A stretch of 64,000 nucleotides of DNA from Rhodococcus jostii NBRC 16295 (GCF_001894825.1 NZ_BCWY01000046.1:1-64000), one strand, 5' to 3'. Counted from the first letter of the stretch, positions 54,176 to 64,000 are shown. The notes: generated by a model from the sequence alone, not told the origin. Translations and numbers: made by a program.

Positions 54176-54481
54176 TCAGATCGCCGCCTCGAGAAGATGT
54201 GCGTCGCGAACGCCGACGCAGGGCACCCCTCGAGCCCGCGCCAGCTGCATGGCCATCGCATCCGATGGCGTGCAGAGTCCGTCCAGAACGTCCTCGGTCG
54301 CGATCGCGCAGACAACGTCGCCCTCATATTCGCTGATCGATTCCATACCGCGGTCGGAAGCCCACTGCCGCAACACAGCCCACTGCGTCAGCTCGGTACC
54401 GGTGCCCGGGCTCCCGACGAACAACACCCGCCGGGTGCCGTTCCTGGTCTCCACGCAGTTCACGTCTGCACTGATCGTCAT
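54176..54481 (-). CDS. Small BRCT-like domain protein
   Basis: 101 aa. RRVLFVGSPGTGTELTQWAV, a central RQWASDRGMES segment and the ending MAMQLARARGVPCVGVRDAH resemble the beta1-alpha1 and alpha3 parts of BRCT domains (as in LigA or DnaQ-type BRCT), without the conserved Trp. This assignment is from pattern only. ATG at 54481 with AGGAAG 8 bases upstream. It leads an operon with two GyrI-like proteins. Confidence 0.6.
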   Translation of the reverse strand: MTISADVNCVETRNGTRRVLFVGSPGTGTELTQWAVLRQWASDRGMESISEYEGDVVCAIATEDVLDGLCTPSDAMAMQLARARGVPCVGVRDAHLLEAAI

Positions 54482-54572
54482 GGTCTGACTTCCTGTCCAC
54501 GTTGGCTTTTCGATCCCGCCTGTGCGGGTTCTTCCGTCTGCAACCAACTATGGACCGCCCCGGCGGCAGCGT

Positions 54573-54630
54573 CTGTCCACCGATCGGCTCCTGAACAGGA
54601 TGAATTCCCCGTCCCCCGATCGGTGGACAG
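54573..54630. promoter_or_regulatory. 15-bp inverted repeat between the PBP gene and the BRCT/GyrI-like cassette
   Basis: CTGTCCACCGATCGG (54573-54587) and CCGATCGGTGGACAG (54616-54630), 28-bp spacer; each arm contains the palindrome CCGATCGG. It starts 9 bp after the PBP stop and is 92 bp upstream of the cassette start. It may be a terminator of the PBP gene, a paired operator for the cassette, or both. Confidence 0.6.
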
Positions 54631-54638
54631 CGGCGGTG

Positions 54639-56453
54639 TCAGTACCCCTCGGGCAGCGCGGCGAACATGTCGCGGGTGACGGCGACGGCGTTGTCGGAAC
54701 TTCCGCCGCGCACCACCAGCGTCGCGAACGCGAGGTCGCCGCGGTAGCCGACGAACCAGGCGTGCGAGCCGCCCTCGACCTCGGCCTCACCCGTCTTGCC
54801 GTACACCTCGCCCTGATCCTCGATCCGCTCGGCGGTTCCACTGGTCACCACGAGCCGCATCATGCCGCGCAGCCCGTCGACCATCTCCGGGCTGATCTGC
54901 GGATGATCCCCGTCGATCATGGTTTCCCGCCCGGCGATCAGCCGGGGCACGGGCGTCGAACCATGGGCGATGGTCGCGGCAGCCAACGCCATCCCGAAGG
55001 GGCTGACCACCACCTTGCCCTGCCCGAACCCGTCCTCCGTCCGCTGCACAAGGTCGTCGGCGGGCGGCACGGAACCCGAGTCCGTGGGCAGGCCCACCAC
55101 TTCGTAGTCGGGGCCGATTCCGTACTGCGACGCCGCGACGGTCAGCGCGTCGGGCCGCATCTCGCTGGCGAGTTTCGCGAACGACGTGTTGCACGAGCGG
55201 GCGAATGCCGTGGCCATCGGCACCGTGCCGAGCGCGAATTCGTTGTAGTTCGGGACGCTGCGCTCGCCGATCTCGATGCGCCCGGGGCACGGCACCATCG
55301 TGTCGGGGGTGGCGATACCCGAGGAGATCGCCGCGCCGGCGGTGATGATCTTGAACGTCGAACCGGGCGGGTACAGGCCGGTGAGTGCCACCGGACCGTC
55401 CCGGTCCGCGGCCGTGTTCTGCGCGACGGCGAGGACGTCGCCGGTCGACGGCTGGATGACGACCATCATGGTCTGATCGGTTCGGGCGTTGACGGCGTTC
55501 TGCGCCGCGATCTGAATGGGACGGTCGAGGCTGATCGAGAACGACGGGGAGGTCTGCGGCGCGGTCTCGGTGAGCACGTCGGTGTCGACACCGTTCTGGT
55601 TGACGGTGACGACGCTCCACCCGGCCTTGCCGTCGACCTCGTCGATCACGGTCTTCTTCACCTGGCCCACGAGATCGGGGGCGAAGGTCCGGTCGGTGGC
55701 CACGAGATCCGCCTCGTCGGACACGCTCACACCGGGAATGGCGGCGAGCACGCCGGCGACCTGTTCGTAGTCGTCCGACCGCAGCCGGGTCACCAGATAA
55801 TCGCCCTTGACCGCCGTCGCGGACTCCGCGATCGACTGCGCCGTGAGGGTGGTGTCGAACGCGGTGAGCGCCGACGCGAGGGATTGGGCGCTGCCGATCA
55901 CGTTGCCCGATTGCGCCGCATCGAACTTCACGCGGTAGACCACTCCCGGCACGAGGACGTCGGAGCCGGAATGCTCGTTGACCCGTGCCCGGGGCGCGGC
56001 GGTGGAACGCAGCGACATCGTCTGCCGGTCGCCCAGCCGCGGATGGACGTTGGTGGAACTCCACCGCACGGCCCAGTCGCCGCCGCGGCGCCCCATCTGA
56101 AGTTCGCCCGAATACGTCCACACCCGATTCTTCGGCAGATGCCATTCGTAGGTGTACCCGACCGTGGCCGTGTCACCGCTGACATGAACGTCGGTCGTCC
56201 GGGCGTCGAGCGACTCGGCCTGAAGCGACGACCATGCCGACTCGAGGGTCTGGCGGGCGACGTCGGGACGATCCGACAGATCGGCGGCCTGCCCCGAATC
56301 CTGTTCGGCGAAGGCCGTGAGGAACGCCTGCGCGGCCGGTTCCGGACCGTCCGGTCTCGGCGTGCACGCCGCGAGACCCACCGTCAGCACAGCGGCGCCG
56401 CAGAGGGCGATCGACTGGACGACGCGTAAGCGAGGATATGGCCGCAGGTTCAT
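54639..56453 (-). CDS. Penicillin-binding lipoprotein (class B transpeptidase, PBP2-like)
   Basis: 604 aa. Lipobox ending at Cys30 (VGLAAC), an NTF2-like N-terminal domain (residues ~38-150, MecA_N type), a PBP dimerisation domain (~160-320) and a transpeptidase domain with all three motifs: SxxK in GSTFKI, SxN in SCNTSF and KTG in YGKTGEAEV. Orthologous by position to M. tuberculosis Rv2864c. ATG at 56453. Peptidoglycan cross-linking at the outer membrane face of the plasma membrane. Confidence 0.92.
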   Translation of the reverse strand: MNLRPYPRLRVVQSIALCGAAVLTVGLAACTPRPDGPEPAAQAFLTAFAEQDSGQAADLSDRPDVARQTLESAWSSLQAESLDARTTDVHVSGDTATVGYTYEWHLPKNRVWTYSGELQMGRRGGDWAVRWSSTNVHPRLGDRQTMSLRSTAAPRARVNEHSGSDVLVPGVVYRVKFDAAQSGNVIGSAQSLASALTAFDTTLTAQSIAESATAVKGDYLVTRLRSDDYEQVAGVLAAIPGVSVSDEADLVATDRTFAPDLVGQVKKTVIDEVDGKAGWSVVTVNQNGVDTDVLTETAPQTSPSFSISLDRPIQIAAQNAVNARTDQTMMVVIQPSTGDVLAVAQNTAADRDGPVALTGLYPPGSTFKIITAGAAISSGIATPDTMVPCPGRIEIGERSVPNYNEFALGTVPMATAFARSCNTSFAKLASEMRPDALTVAASQYGIGPDYEVVGLPTDSGSVPPADDLVQRTEDGFGQGKVVVSPFGMALAAATIAHGSTPVPRLIAGRETMIDGDHPQISPEMVDGLRGMMRLVVTSGTAERIEDQGEVYGKTGEAEVEGGSHAWFVGYRGDLAFATLVVRGGSSDNAVAVTRDMFAALPEGY

Positions 56454-56506
56454 CGCCGCCCATGTTATGTCGGCGAACACCGCCGACCCGGTAGGCGACC
56501 AGCGAG

Positions 56507-57343
56507 TCAGTCCAGGAGAATTGTGGCGAACGTCGCGACCTGACTGAAGCCGATGCGCGCATACGCGCTGCGGGCAACGGTGTTGAAGCTGTTGACGTAG
56601 AGACTGGCGATGCGACCCTCCGCGATGACGGCCTCCGCGACCGTCGCGGTACCGGCGGCCCCGAAACCGTGCCCACGGTACATCGGGTGCACCCAGACTC
56701 CCTGGATCTGGCCGACCCGGGACGACACCGATCCGACCTCGGCCTTGAACACCACCTGACCGTCGTCGAATCTCGCCCACGCCCGGCCGGCGGCGATCAG
56801 GTTGGCGACGCGGCGGCGGTAGCCTCGCCCACCGTCGTTGGCGCGGGGGTCGATGCCGACCTCTTCGATGAACATCGCGACCGCGGCGGGCAGGTACTGC
56901 TCGAGTTCGTGCATCCGCACCTGACGGACCAGCGGATCCGGGCGGCACTGCGGGGTGCTCGCCAGCGCCAGCAGTGGCTGGTCCGGCCGGACCTCCCGGG
57001 CCGGCCCCCAGTCCATCTCGAGCATCTCCCACAGCGGCAGCGTCAACTCGGCTCGGCCGACCAGCGACGAGCACATTCTCGGCGTGCGACAGGCCCGGTC
57101 GGCGAATGCCCGCATGTCGTCGATGCTGCCGCGGAGCGGCACGAAATTCGCACCCGAGAAACACAACGATTCGATCGGCCCGCCCCGACTCCACAACTCT
57201 CCGTGGATCATCCGGGGATCGACGCCGCCCTCTTCCACGCGAGCGGCAACCATGCAGGCGGCGACAGGATCGGCGTCGAGAACGCGGAGCACGTGTGCTG
57301 CGTCCCGACTGCTCAACTGTTTTGCACCGAGGAGCTTGAGCAT
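56507..57343 (-). CDS. DUF4081-GNAT N-acetyltransferase
   Basis: 278 aa: an N-terminal ~140-residue DUF4081-like domain (AAHVLRVLDADPVAACMVAA; LCFSGANFVPLRG) and a C-terminal GNAT domain with acetyl-CoA loop GVWVHPMYRGHGFGAAG and SLYVNSFNTVARSAYARIGF. The mycobacterial equivalent lies next to ispG (Rv2867c). Substrate unknown. Confidence 0.88.
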   Translation of the reverse strand: MLKLLGAKQLSSRDAAHVLRVLDADPVAACMVAARVEEGGVDPRMIHGELWSRGGPIESLCFSGANFVPLRGSIDDMRAFADRACRTPRMCSSLVGRAELTLPLWEMLEMDWGPAREVRPDQPLLALASTPQCRPDPLVRQVRMHELEQYLPAAVAMFIEEVGIDPRANDGGRGYRRRVANLIAAGRAWARFDDGQVVFKAEVGSVSSRVGQIQGVWVHPMYRGHGFGAAGTATVAEAVIAEGRIASLYVNSFNTVARSAYARIGFSQVATFATILLD

Positions 57344-57437
57344 CTACCCAACCTTGTCAGCTAGTGGACCTGCCCACCAGATTGCCACGAACTCGCCGGA
57401 AACGGGAGACGTTTCGTTGCCCGCTGCCTGCGCCGGG

Positions 57438-58595
57438 TCAGCTGACCGTCACGACGGGCGATCCGGACGTCGAATCGCCCTCCATCTCCTCGGCGATCCG
57501 CATCGCTTCCTCGATCAGGGTCTCCACGATCTGCGCCTCCGGCACCGTCTTGATGACCTTGCCCTTGACGAAGATCTGGCCCTTGCCGTTGCCGGACGCG
57601 ACCCCCAGGTCGGCCTCGCGGGCCTCACCGGGACCGTTGACGACGCAGCCCATGACGGCCACACGCAGCGGGATCTCCATGCCCTCGAGTCCGGCGGTGA
57701 CCTCGTCGGCGAGCGTATACACGTCGACCTGGGCGCGCCCGCACGACGGGCAGGACACGATCTCGAGCTTGCGGGGACGCAGGTTCAGCGACTGCAGGAT
57801 CTGCGTGCCGACCTTGATCTCCTCGGCGGGCGGCGCGGACAGCGACACACGGATGGTGTCGCCGATGCCGTCGGCGAGCAGGGCGCCGAACGCCACCGCC
57901 GACTTGATCGTGCCCTGGAACGCGGGACCGGCCTCGGTCACCCCGAGGTGCAGCGGGTAGTTGCACTGGGCGGCGAGCTGCCGGTAGGCCTCGACCATGA
58001 TCACCGGATCGTTGTGCTTCACCGAGATCTTGATGTCGCCGAACCCGTGTTCCTCGAACAGGCCCGCCTCCCACAGTGCCGACTCGACGAGCGCCTCCGG
58101 CGTCGCCTTGCCGTACTTCTGCATCAGGCGCGGGTCGAGGGAACCGGCGTTGACACCGATGCGGATCGGGATGCCGGCGTCACCTGCCGCCTTCGCGACC
58201 TCCTTGACGCGTCCGTCGAACTCCTTGATGTTGCCGGGGTTCACGCGGACGGCCGCGCAGCCCGCGTCGATGGCGGCGAAAATGTACCGGGGCTGGAAGT
58301 GGATGTCGGCGATGACCGGGATCTGGCTCTTCTTCGCGATGGTCGCGAGGGCGTCGGCGTCCTCCTGCCGGGGGCAGGCGACGCGGACGATGTCGCAGCC
58401 GGACGCCGTGAGTTCGGCGATCTGCTGCAGGGTGGCGTTGACGTCGTGGGTCTTGGTGGTGCACATCGACTGCACGGATACCGGGAAGTCGCTGCCGACA
58501 CCGACCGTTCCGACCTGGAGCTGGCGGGTCTTGCGGCGGGGTGCGAGAACGGCGGCCGGGCCTTCGGGCATTCCCAATCCGACAGGGCTGGTCAC
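57438..58595 (-). CDS. ispG: 4-hydroxy-3-methylbut-2-enyl diphosphate synthase
   Basis: 385 aa MEP-pathway iron-sulfur enzyme. [20 protein letters not shown] at the N-terminus, TIM-barrel, then the 4Fe-4S ligands in [11 protein letters not shown] and [17 protein letters not shown] start at 58595 with GAAGG 7 bases upstream. Ordered dxr-rseP-ispG on the same strand as in mycobacteria. Confidence 0.96.
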   Translation of the reverse strand: MTSPVGLGMPEGPAAVLAPRRKTRQLQVGTVGVGSDFPVSVQSMCTTKTHDVNATLQQIAELTASGCDIVRVACPRQEDADALATIAKKSQIPVIADIHFQPRYIFAAIDAGCAAVRVNPGNIKEFDGRVKEVAKAAGDAGIPIRIGVNAGSLDPRLMQKYGKATPEALVESALWEAGLFEEHGFGDIKISVKHNDPVIMVEAYRQLAAQCNYPLHLGVTEAGPAFQGTIKSAVAFGALLADGIGDTIRVSLSAPPAEEIKVGTQILQSLNLRPRKLEIVSCPSCGRAQVDVYTLADEVTAGLEGMEIPLRVAVMGCVVNGPGEAREADLGVASGNGKGQIFVKGKVIKTVPEAQIVETLIEEAMRIAEEMEGDSTSGSPVVTVS

Positions 58596-58636
58596 GTGGG
58601 TGCCTTCTTTCGTAGCTTCAAGTCCGAGTTTAGCGA

Positions 58637-59857
58637 TCACTGGAAGAGCTTGATCGGGTTGACGATGTCGGCGGTGAGGGTGAGGAGCATGTATGCGCCG
58701 CCTATGACGATCACCACATAGGTGACGGGCAGCAGCTTCATGTAGTCGACCGGTCCGCCGCCGGGAAGGCCGCGCCTGCTGCGGAACCAGTCCCGGACGC
58801 GCTCGTAGACGGTGACCGCCATGTGCCCGCCGTCGAGCGGCAGCAGCGGCAGCAGGTTGAACATCCCGAGGAAGAAGTTCAGGCTCGCGAGCAGCAGCAC
58901 GAACGCTTCCCAGATGCCCTGTTCGGCGATCTGCCCGCCGATGACGCTCGCGCCGTACACGGAGATCGGGGTTTCCGGATCGCGTTCGCCGCCGGTCACC
59001 GCATGCCACAGGTCGACGGCCTTGCTCGGCATCTGCACCAGCCGCTCGGCGGTCATCACGAACATGTCGCCGGTGAACTCGAACGAGGCGGGCACCGCCG
59101 ACAGGGCCGAGTGCTCGACGACGCTCGGTGTCGCGCCGATGCCGATCGCGCCGACCGTCGCCTCGTGGGGTTCGGTCTCCCCCTCCTCCTGGACCCAGCG
59201 CTGCACCTGCTGGACCGGGACGACGATCGTCTGCTCGTCACCGTCCCGCTCGATCGTGAAGTCGACCGGACCGGACAGCGAGCGGGTGGCGGCGGCCACG
59301 TCGGCGAACGTGGCGGTGTCCTTGCCGTCGACCGCGGTGATGACGTCGCCGGTGCGGATTCCGGCCTGCTCGGCGGGCCCGGGACCGGTGCACGCGGACA
59401 GCGCGTAGTCGGGGCCGGGGCCCTGGCTCGGCGCCGCGCACCCGACCGACCCGACGACCGCGTCGGTGGACCGGTTCAGGTCGGGCAGCCCCCACCCCAC
59501 GGCGAGGACGTAGACCAGGACCAGTCCGAGGACGAAGTTCATGCCGATGCCGCCGGACATCACCGCGAGGCGCTTCCACGTCGGCTTCTTGTACATCGCC
59601 CGGTCTTCTTCGTCCGGTTCGAGCTCGTCCAGCGCCGTCATGCCGGCGATGTCACAGAAGCCGCCGAGGGGCAGCGCCTTGAGCCCGTACTCGGTCTCAC
59701 CCCGGCGGAACGAGAAGATCTTGGGTCCGAAACCGATGAAGTACCGGCGGACCTTCATGCCGGTAGCCTGCGCCACCCACATGTGACCCGCTTCGTGAAG
59801 CGCGATCGACAATGCGATCCCGAGGGCGAAGAGAACAACGCCCACTGCGAACACCAT
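58637..59857 (-). CDS. rip1: Site-2 intramembrane zinc metalloprotease (RseP/Rip1)
   Basis: 406 aa. TM1 carries the zinc motif [12 protein letters not shown], a PDZ domain spans ~130-230 ([19 protein letters not shown]), and the second ligand is [14 protein letters not shown] in the late TM. Cleaves anti-sigma factors and other TM substrates. Lies between dxr and ispG. Confidence 0.95.
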   Translation of the reverse strand: MVFAVGVVLFALGIALSIALHEAGHMWVAQATGMKVRRYFIGFGPKIFSFRRGETEYGLKALPLGGFCDIAGMTALDELEPDEEDRAMYKKPTWKRLAVMSGGIGMNFVLGLVLVYVLAVGWGLPDLNRSTDAVVGSVGCAAPSQGPGPDYALSACTGPGPAEQAGIRTGDVITAVDGKDTATFADVAAATRSLSGPVDFTIERDGDEQTIVVPVQQVQRWVQEEGETEPHEATVGAIGIGATPSVVEHSALSAVPASFEFTGDMFVMTAERLVQMPSKAVDLWHAVTGGERDPETPISVYGASVIGGQIAEQGIWEAFVLLLASLNFFLGMFNLLPLLPLDGGHMAVTVYERVRDWFRSRRGLPGGGPVDYMKLLPVTYVVIVIGGAYMLLTLTADIVNPIKLFQ

Positions 59858-59863
59858 GCAGTT

Positions 59864-61021
59864 CTAGCCTTCCTGCTTCACGAGCTGACGTGCTCGCTCA
59901 CGTGCCCAGCCGTCGGCGGCCAGTACGTCTTCCACGGTAGCCGGTGGCGCCGTCCACTCGTCCGCCTCGGACAGCACGGAGGCGACGGTGCGGACGATGC
60001 GGGGGAACCGGATGATCCCGTCCAAGAATGCCTGAGCCGCGACCTCGTTGGCAGCGTTGTAGACGGCAGTGAGGCATCCGCCACCCTTCCCCGCCTCTCG
60101 GGCAAGGTCCACGGCGGGGAAGACCTTCGTGTCGAGCGGCTCGAACTCCCAGGTGGACGCCGTGCTGAAGTCGCAGGCCGGGGCGGCGCCCGCGACGCGA
60201 CGCGGCCAGCCGAGCGCGAGGGCGATCGGAAGTTTCATGTCGGGCGGGCTTGCCTGCGCCAGCGTCGACCCGTCGGTGAACGTCACCATCGAATGCACGA
60301 TGGACTGCGGGTGGACGGTGACGTCGATCCGTTCGTAGTCGACGCCGAACAGCAGATGCGTCTCGATCAGCTCGAGCCCCTTGTTGACGAGCGTCGCGGA
60401 GTTCAGCGTGTTCATCGGCCCCATCGACCACGTGGGGTGGGCGCCGGCCTGCTCGGGTGTCACCGATTCGAGCCGATCGGTCGTCCAGCCGCGGAAGGGG
60501 CCACCCGAGGCGGTGAGAACCAGCCGGTCCACCTCGTCCGCGCTGCCGCCGCGCAGGCACTGGGCCAGCGCGGAGTGCTCGGAGTCGACCGGCACGATCT
60601 GCCCCGGAGCCGCGGCGGCGGTCACGAGCGGCCCGCCGGCGACGAGCGACTCCTTGTTGGCGAGAGCGAGCCGCGCACCGGACTCGAGCGCGGCCAGCGT
60701 GGGCTCGAGTCCCAGTGAACCGACGAGCGCATTGAGCACGACGTCCGCTTCGGTGGTGCGGACGAGCTCGGTGACGGCGTCGGGCCCGCTCAACACCCCC
60801 GGCAGATCCAGCGACGCCGCGGCCCGCAGATCCGCGACCGCGACGGACGACACCCCCGTCTCACGAATCTGCTTCGCCAGCAGTTCGACGTTTCCGCCGC
60901 CCGCCGCGAGCCCCACCACCGTGAACTTGTCCGGGTTGGCGGCCACCACCTCCAACGCCTGGGTACCGATCGAACCTGTGCTGCCGAGCAGCAGGACGCG
61001 AGTGGGCCTGTTTTCATCCAC
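59864..61021 (-). CDS. dxr: 1-deoxy-D-xylulose 5-phosphate reductoisomerase
   Basis: 385 aa. NADPH-binding [27 protein letters not shown], metal/substrate site [24 protein letters not shown] and [14 protein letters not shown]. Second MEP-pathway step. GTG at 61021, since the upstream frame is non-family. Divergent from the DUF2631 gene. Confidence 0.96.
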   Translation of the reverse strand: MDENRPTRVLLLGSTGSIGTQALEVVAANPDKFTVVGLAAGGGNVELLAKQIRETGVSSVAVADLRAAASLDLPGVLSGPDAVTELVRTTEADVVLNALVGSLGLEPTLAALESGARLALANKESLVAGGPLVTAAAAPGQIVPVDSEHSALAQCLRGGSADEVDRLVLTASGGPFRGWTTDRLESVTPEQAGAHPTWSMGPMNTLNSATLVNKGLELIETHLLFGVDYERIDVTVHPQSIVHSMVTFTDGSTLAQASPPDMKLPIALALGWPRRVAGAAPACDFSTASTWEFEPLDTKVFPAVDLAREAGKGGGCLTAVYNAANEVAAQAFLDGIIRFPRIVRTVASVLSEADEWTAPPATVEDVLAADGWARERARQLVKQEG

Positions 61022-61073
61022 CCACCCATTGTTCCTGATGGACAGCGGACTGCCCGCCACGGATGGCCCCGCT

Positions 61074-61096
61074 ACATACGACGGGCAGTCGTATGT
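61074..61096. promoter_or_regulatory. Inverted repeat in the dxr/DUF2631 divergent promoter
   Basis: ACATACGAC (61074-61082) and GTCGTATGT (61088-61096), perfect 9-bp arms around GGGCA. A second small palindrome CGATATATCG lies at 61099-61108 (possible -10 region). Candidate operator for dxr and/or the DUF2631 gene. Confidence 0.5.
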
Positions 61097-61141
61097 CACG
61101 ATATATCGAGTAGCGCAACCGAATCTGCAGGAGGATCGATC

Positions 61142-61411
61142 GTGGCCGGTACCCAGTTGGAGCCCTCGTCCAGCGACCCCATCGTGGCCGCACACATCGA
61201 CACCGCGGAGGTCCCGTCGGCAGCATGGGGCTGGAGCGGTGAGGCTCCGAAGACGTTCCGCTTCTTCGGATGGTTCTTCGCCGTGTTCCTGCTGCTCATG
61301 ATCATCGGCAACCACACCGGCGAGGTCGAGGACCTGTGGCTGATCGGTTGCGCGGCCCTGATGGTCCTGATCCTCGTGCGCGACATCGTCCTGCGGCGCA
61401 AGCCCCGGTAA
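61142..61411 (+). CDS. DUF2631 membrane protein
   Basis: 89 aa. Conserved actinobacterial pattern: a Pro/Ser-rich N-terminus with [18 protein letters not shown], then two TM segments ([29 protein letters not shown]) and a basic end RRKPR. GTG start at 61142 preceded by GGAGGATCGATC. Function unknown. Confidence 0.85.
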   Translation: MAGTQLEPSSSDPIVAAHIDTAEVPSAAWGWSGEAPKTFRFFGWFFAVFLLLMIIGNHTGEVEDLWLIGCAALMVLILVRDIVLRRKPR

Positions 61412-61426
61412 CACCGAACCGCGAAC

Positions 61427-61463
61427 AAACCCCTCGTCCCGATCACTCGGGGACGAGGGGTTT
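61427..61463. terminator. Bidirectional intrinsic terminator
   Basis: AAACCCCTCGTCCC (61427-61440) and GGGACGAGGGGTTT (61450-61463), 14-bp perfect arms with T/A tails on both strands. Between the convergent DUF2631 gene and rlmN. Confidence 0.92.
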
Positions 61464-61489
61464 CGTCGTTTCGGCGGCTGCGCGGCAGC

Positions 61490-62599
61490 TCAGTTCTCGG
61501 CGGCGAGCTGCCCGCAGGCAGCCGCGATCTCCTGGCCACGGGTGTCCCGCACGGTGCAGGACACACCCTGCGCCAGCACGCGCCGGACGAATTCTTTCTC
61601 CACCGGCTTCGGGCTCGCATCCCACTCGCTGCCCGGGGTGGGGTTCAGCGGGATCAGATTGACGTGCACGAGCGGCCCGAGCGCCTTGCGGAGTTTCTTG
61701 CCCAGCAGATCGGCGCGCCACGGCTGATCGTTCACGTCCCGGATCAGCGCGTACTCGATCGAGACCCGACGTCCGGACTTGTCCGCGTAGTAGCGCGCGG
61801 CGTCGAGGACCTCCGCCACCGACCAGCGACTGTTGACGGGGACCAGTGTGTCGCGGAGTTCGTCGTCCGGGGTGTGCAGCGACACGGCCAGCGTGACGCT
61901 GAAGTCCTCGTCGGCGAGCTTGCGGATCGCGGGCGCCAGACCCACCGTCGACACCGTCACGGAGCGTTGCGACAACCCGAGTCCGTCCGGGGCGGGCGAG
62001 GTGATGCGACGCACAGCGGCAACCACCCGCTTGTAGTTGGCGAGCGGCTCGCCCATGCCCATGAACACCACGTTCGACAACCGGCCCGGACCGCCGTGGA
62101 CGTCACCGTCGCGCAGAGCGGCCGCAGCGGCACGCACCTGGTCGACGATCTCGGCGGTCGACAGGTTGCGCTGCAGCCCACCCTGACCGGTCGCGCAGAA
62201 CGGGCACGCCATTCCGCACCCCGCCTGACTGGAGATGCACAGTGTGGCGCGGTCCGGGTAGCGCATCAGGACGCTTTCGAGCAGCGTTCCGTCGTTCGCC
62301 TTCCACAGCGTCTTGCGGGTGTCTCCGTTGTCGCACGCCAGATGCTTGACGGGGGTGAGCAGCGTCGGGAAGAGGGCGGACCCCACCTGCTCGCGCACGG
62401 CGGCGGGAAGATCGGTCATCTTCTCCGGGTCCGCCTCGAGCCGCGCGTAGTACTGCCGGGCCAGCTGGTCGGCCCGGAACCCGGGCAGACCCAGCTCCTT
62501 GACGGCCTCCCGCCGCTCGGCGGAGTCGAGGTCCGCGAGATGCCGAGGGGGCATCCCACGCCGGGGCGCGGTGAAAACGAGGGGAAGCGAGACAGCCAT
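61490..62599 (-). CDS. rlmN: 23S rRNA (A2503-C2)/tRNA (A37-C2) methyltransferase
   Basis: 369 aa radical-SAM enzyme. SAM cluster Cys in [18 protein letters not shown] (CxxxCxxC), [19 protein letters not shown], and the C-terminal catalytic-Cys region [20 protein letters not shown] at 62599. Divergent from the LapA-like gene. Confidence 0.96.
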   Translation of the reverse strand: MAVSLPLVFTAPRRGMPPRHLADLDSAERREAVKELGLPGFRADQLARQYYARLEADPEKMTDLPAAVREQVGSALFPTLLTPVKHLACDNGDTRKTLWKANDGTLLESVLMRYPDRATLCISSQAGCGMACPFCATGQGGLQRNLSTAEIVDQVRAAAAALRDGDVHGGPGRLSNVVFMGMGEPLANYKRVVAAVRRITSPAPDGLGLSQRSVTVSTVGLAPAIRKLADEDFSVTLAVSLHTPDDELRDTLVPVNSRWSVAEVLDAARYYADKSGRRVSIEYALIRDVNDQPWRADLLGKKLRKALGPLVHVNLIPLNPTPGSEWDASPKPVEKEFVRRVLAQGVSCTVRDTRGQEIAAACGQLAAEN

Positions 62600-62713
62600 A
62601 GTTTCTCCATTGTCCCATTGATTCGGGGGTCGTTGTCGTGCGGATGCCTGATCGACGTTGTTTCGCCGCCCGATGCGCCTGCGGAACCCGTCCAGGTGGG
62701 TGAAGATCAAGTC

Positions 62714-63127
62714 ATGGCCACAACACCGGACGACCCGTCGAACTTCCCTCCGGACGTTCCGGCCGGCCGTGGTCCCGGCACCGGACCGGTGCCCACCGAC
62801 CCGCCGCACCCCGACACCTCGCCCGCGGGAACCGAACATCCCGACGTCGCACGCCGCAAGGGCATCAAGCACACGCGGGTGGGTGCCACGTGGACCGGTC
62901 TGGTGATCGGAATCGTCGTTCTCGTACTGCTTCTCGTGTTCATCCTGCAGAACCTCGACAGCGTGACCCTCGAACTGTTCGGCTGGGATTTCACCCTTCC
63001 ACTGGGTGTCACACTGTTGTTCGCGGCCATCGCCGGCGCGGTGATCATGGGCCTGGCGGGCGGTGTCCGCATCATCCAGATCCGGCGGGCGGCGAACCGT
63101 CAGCGGCGTCTGAACAGTAATTTCTAA
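62714..63127 (+). CDS. LapA/DUF1049-domain membrane protein
   Basis: 137 aa. A disordered Pro-rich cytoplasmic N-terminus (~50 residues) then two TM segments: [20 protein letters not shown] and [20 protein letters not shown], with the LapA-type [20 protein letters not shown] between them. Ends with a basic region. Function in actinobacteria unknown; ATG at 62714. Confidence 0.85.
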   Translation: MATTPDDPSNFPPDVPAGRGPGTGPVPTDPPHPDTSPAGTEHPDVARRKGIKHTRVGATWTGLVIGIVVLVLLLVFILQNLDSVTLELFGWDFTLPLGVTLLFAAIAGAVIMGLAGGVRIIQIRRAANRQRRLNSNF

Positions 63128-63222
63128 CTGAACAATAGTTACGCAAGTGGATAGAGCCGACCCCGAGCGAGCAGAATCGATGTCGTGGATATCACCGGAA
63201 CGGCACGACTGTGAAGGCCTAC

Positions 63223-64000
63223 ATGGAGACGACTGTGGCACCGCGCATCGCGGCTGAGCAAGCACGATCCTGGCTGCTGGTTCCCGCCGGCAAGCCCGAG
63301 GGGTTCGAGGCGGCACATGCAAGCGCCGCCGATGCGGTGATCCTCGATCTCGAGGACGCCGTCACTCCCGACCGCAAACCCCGGGCCCGCGCCGACGTCG
63401 TCGCCTGGCTCGGCGAGAACCGCCGCGCGTGGGTGCGGATCAACGACGCCACCACCCCCTACTGGGCGGACGATCTGGCAGCCCTGAACGGTGCCCCCGG
63501 TCTCGAAGGCGTCATGCTCGCCAAGACCGAGAGCGGGATGCAGGTCGACGCCACCGCCGAGCGGCTCCCGGAGGGCACCAAGGTGCTCGCCCTCGTCGAA
63601 TCCGCGATGGGGCTCGAGGCCGCACCCGAGATCGCCCGGACCGAGGCCACATTCCGGCTCGCGTTCGGCAGCGGCGACTTCCGCCGCGACACCGGAATGG
63701 ACGATTCGCCGCTGGCGATGGCCTATCCCCGTTCTCGGCTGACGATCGCCAGCCGAGCCGCCCGGATCGCGCCGCCGATCGACGGCCCCACCCTCGGCAC
63801 CGACGTCGACGCCCTGGTCCGCGCGTCGGCGCTCACCCTGTCGATGGGGATGAGCGGCAAGCTGTGCATGACGATCGCGCAGACCGCACCGGTCAACGAC
63901 GCTCTCAGCCCGTCCCCGGCCGAGGCCGAATGGGCGCGGGACGTGATCGCGGATCTCGGTGAGGACGGCTCCCGGGTGCGGGACGGCAGCGACCTCCCCA
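63223..64000 (+). CDS. HpcH/HpaI aldolase/citrate-lyase beta (CitE)-like protein, partial
   Basis: First ~259 codons, running off the window end. [40 protein letters not shown] (catalytic Glu/Asp), [14 protein letters not shown] and [20 protein letters not shown] (metal ligand Asp) are CitE signatures. I translated this frame from the sequence. ATG at 63223 has AAGG upstream; a GTG at 63211 is possible. CitE-like proteins in actinobacteria act on citramalyl- or malyl-CoA. Confidence 0.9.
   Translation, partial: METTVAPRIAAEQARSWLLVPAGKPEGFEAAHASAADAVILDLEDAVTPDRKPRARADVVAWLGENRRAWVRINDATTPYWADDLAALNGAPGLEGVMLAKTESGMQVDATAERLPEGTKVLALVESAMGLEAAPEIARTEATFRLAFGSGDFRRDTGMDDSPLAMAYPRSRLTIASRAARIAPPIDGPTLGTDVDALVRASALTLSMGMSGKLCMTIAQTAPVNDALSPSPAEAEWARDVIADLGEDGSRVRDGSDLP

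Noticed and set aside
54515-54528. CCCGC/GCGGG hairpin in the leader of the BRCT-like gene
   Set aside because: A 5-bp stem without further conserved sequence; could be chance in GC-rich DNA.

Overview
The window is a GC-rich actinobacterial chromosome segment, most likely Rhodococcus (R. jostii/opacus type). The evidence is a mycothione reductase, Tat/lipoprotein export signals, many GTG starts, frequent 4-base ATGA/GTGA overlaps, and a backbone whose gene order follows the Mycobacterium tuberculosis stretch from rimP-nusA to dxr (remembered synteny, not a search). No phage, insertion sequence, CRISPR array, tRNA or rRNA was seen.

Layout. 1-2370: translation/transcription operon rimP-nusA-ylxR-infB (minus; infB cut by the window edge). 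2585-9663: Tat lipoprotein plus ferritin-like partner, SnoaL-like/SDR pair, ABC-2 exporter divergent from a NarL-type two-component system, and a luciferase-like oxidoreductase. 9689-11841: DHA2 efflux pump divergent from a TetR gene across a 41-bp inverted repeat. 11926-14672: FHA-HTH regulator, alpha/beta hydrolase and two small exported proteins; two of these promoters share triply repeated ACCCC-type elements. 14812-19156: acyl-CoA dehydrogenase with an inverted-repeat operator candidate, proS, yaaA. 19211-25069: tripartite tricarboxylate transporter tctCBA with a coupled UspA gene, and a divergent CitA/DcuS-type two-component system. 25081-26280: trypsin-like protease and a VOC protein. 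26336-33660: cobalamin-riboswitch-led operon chlID-cobO-cobB-cobE-cysG, followed closely by an EfpA-type pump. 33678-38651: GNAT, mqo, lipase-like hydrolase, mtr, YnfA-like protein. 38706-41349: small hydrolase-like protein and a YtrA-type GntR/ABC operon with its palindrome. 41346-43738: cobQ and map. 43799-49105: phosphonate locus (PhnF-like GntR and PhnZ-like HD oxygenase divergent from a 2-aminoethylphosphonate-type ABC importer) with two 12-bp operators. 49168-53254: acyl-CoA synthetase, GAF-LuxR regulator, APC permease. 53267-54481: unusual three-gene cassette (BRCT-like protein and two GyrI-like effector-binding proteins). 54639-61021: penicillin-binding lipoprotein, GNAT, ispG, rseP/rip1, dxr. 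61142-64000: DUF2631 protein, rlmN, LapA-like protein and a partial citE-like gene.

Functional themes. Housekeeping blocks (translation, MEP isoprenoids, intramembrane proteolysis, cobalamin) alternate with accessory transport/regulation modules in which a divergent regulator and a visible palindrome lie in the same intergenic space. The least explained parts are the BRCT/GyrI-like cassette, the glycine-rich exported proteins with the repeated promoter motif, and the phosphonate module that has a PhnZ-like enzyme but no PhnY in the window.
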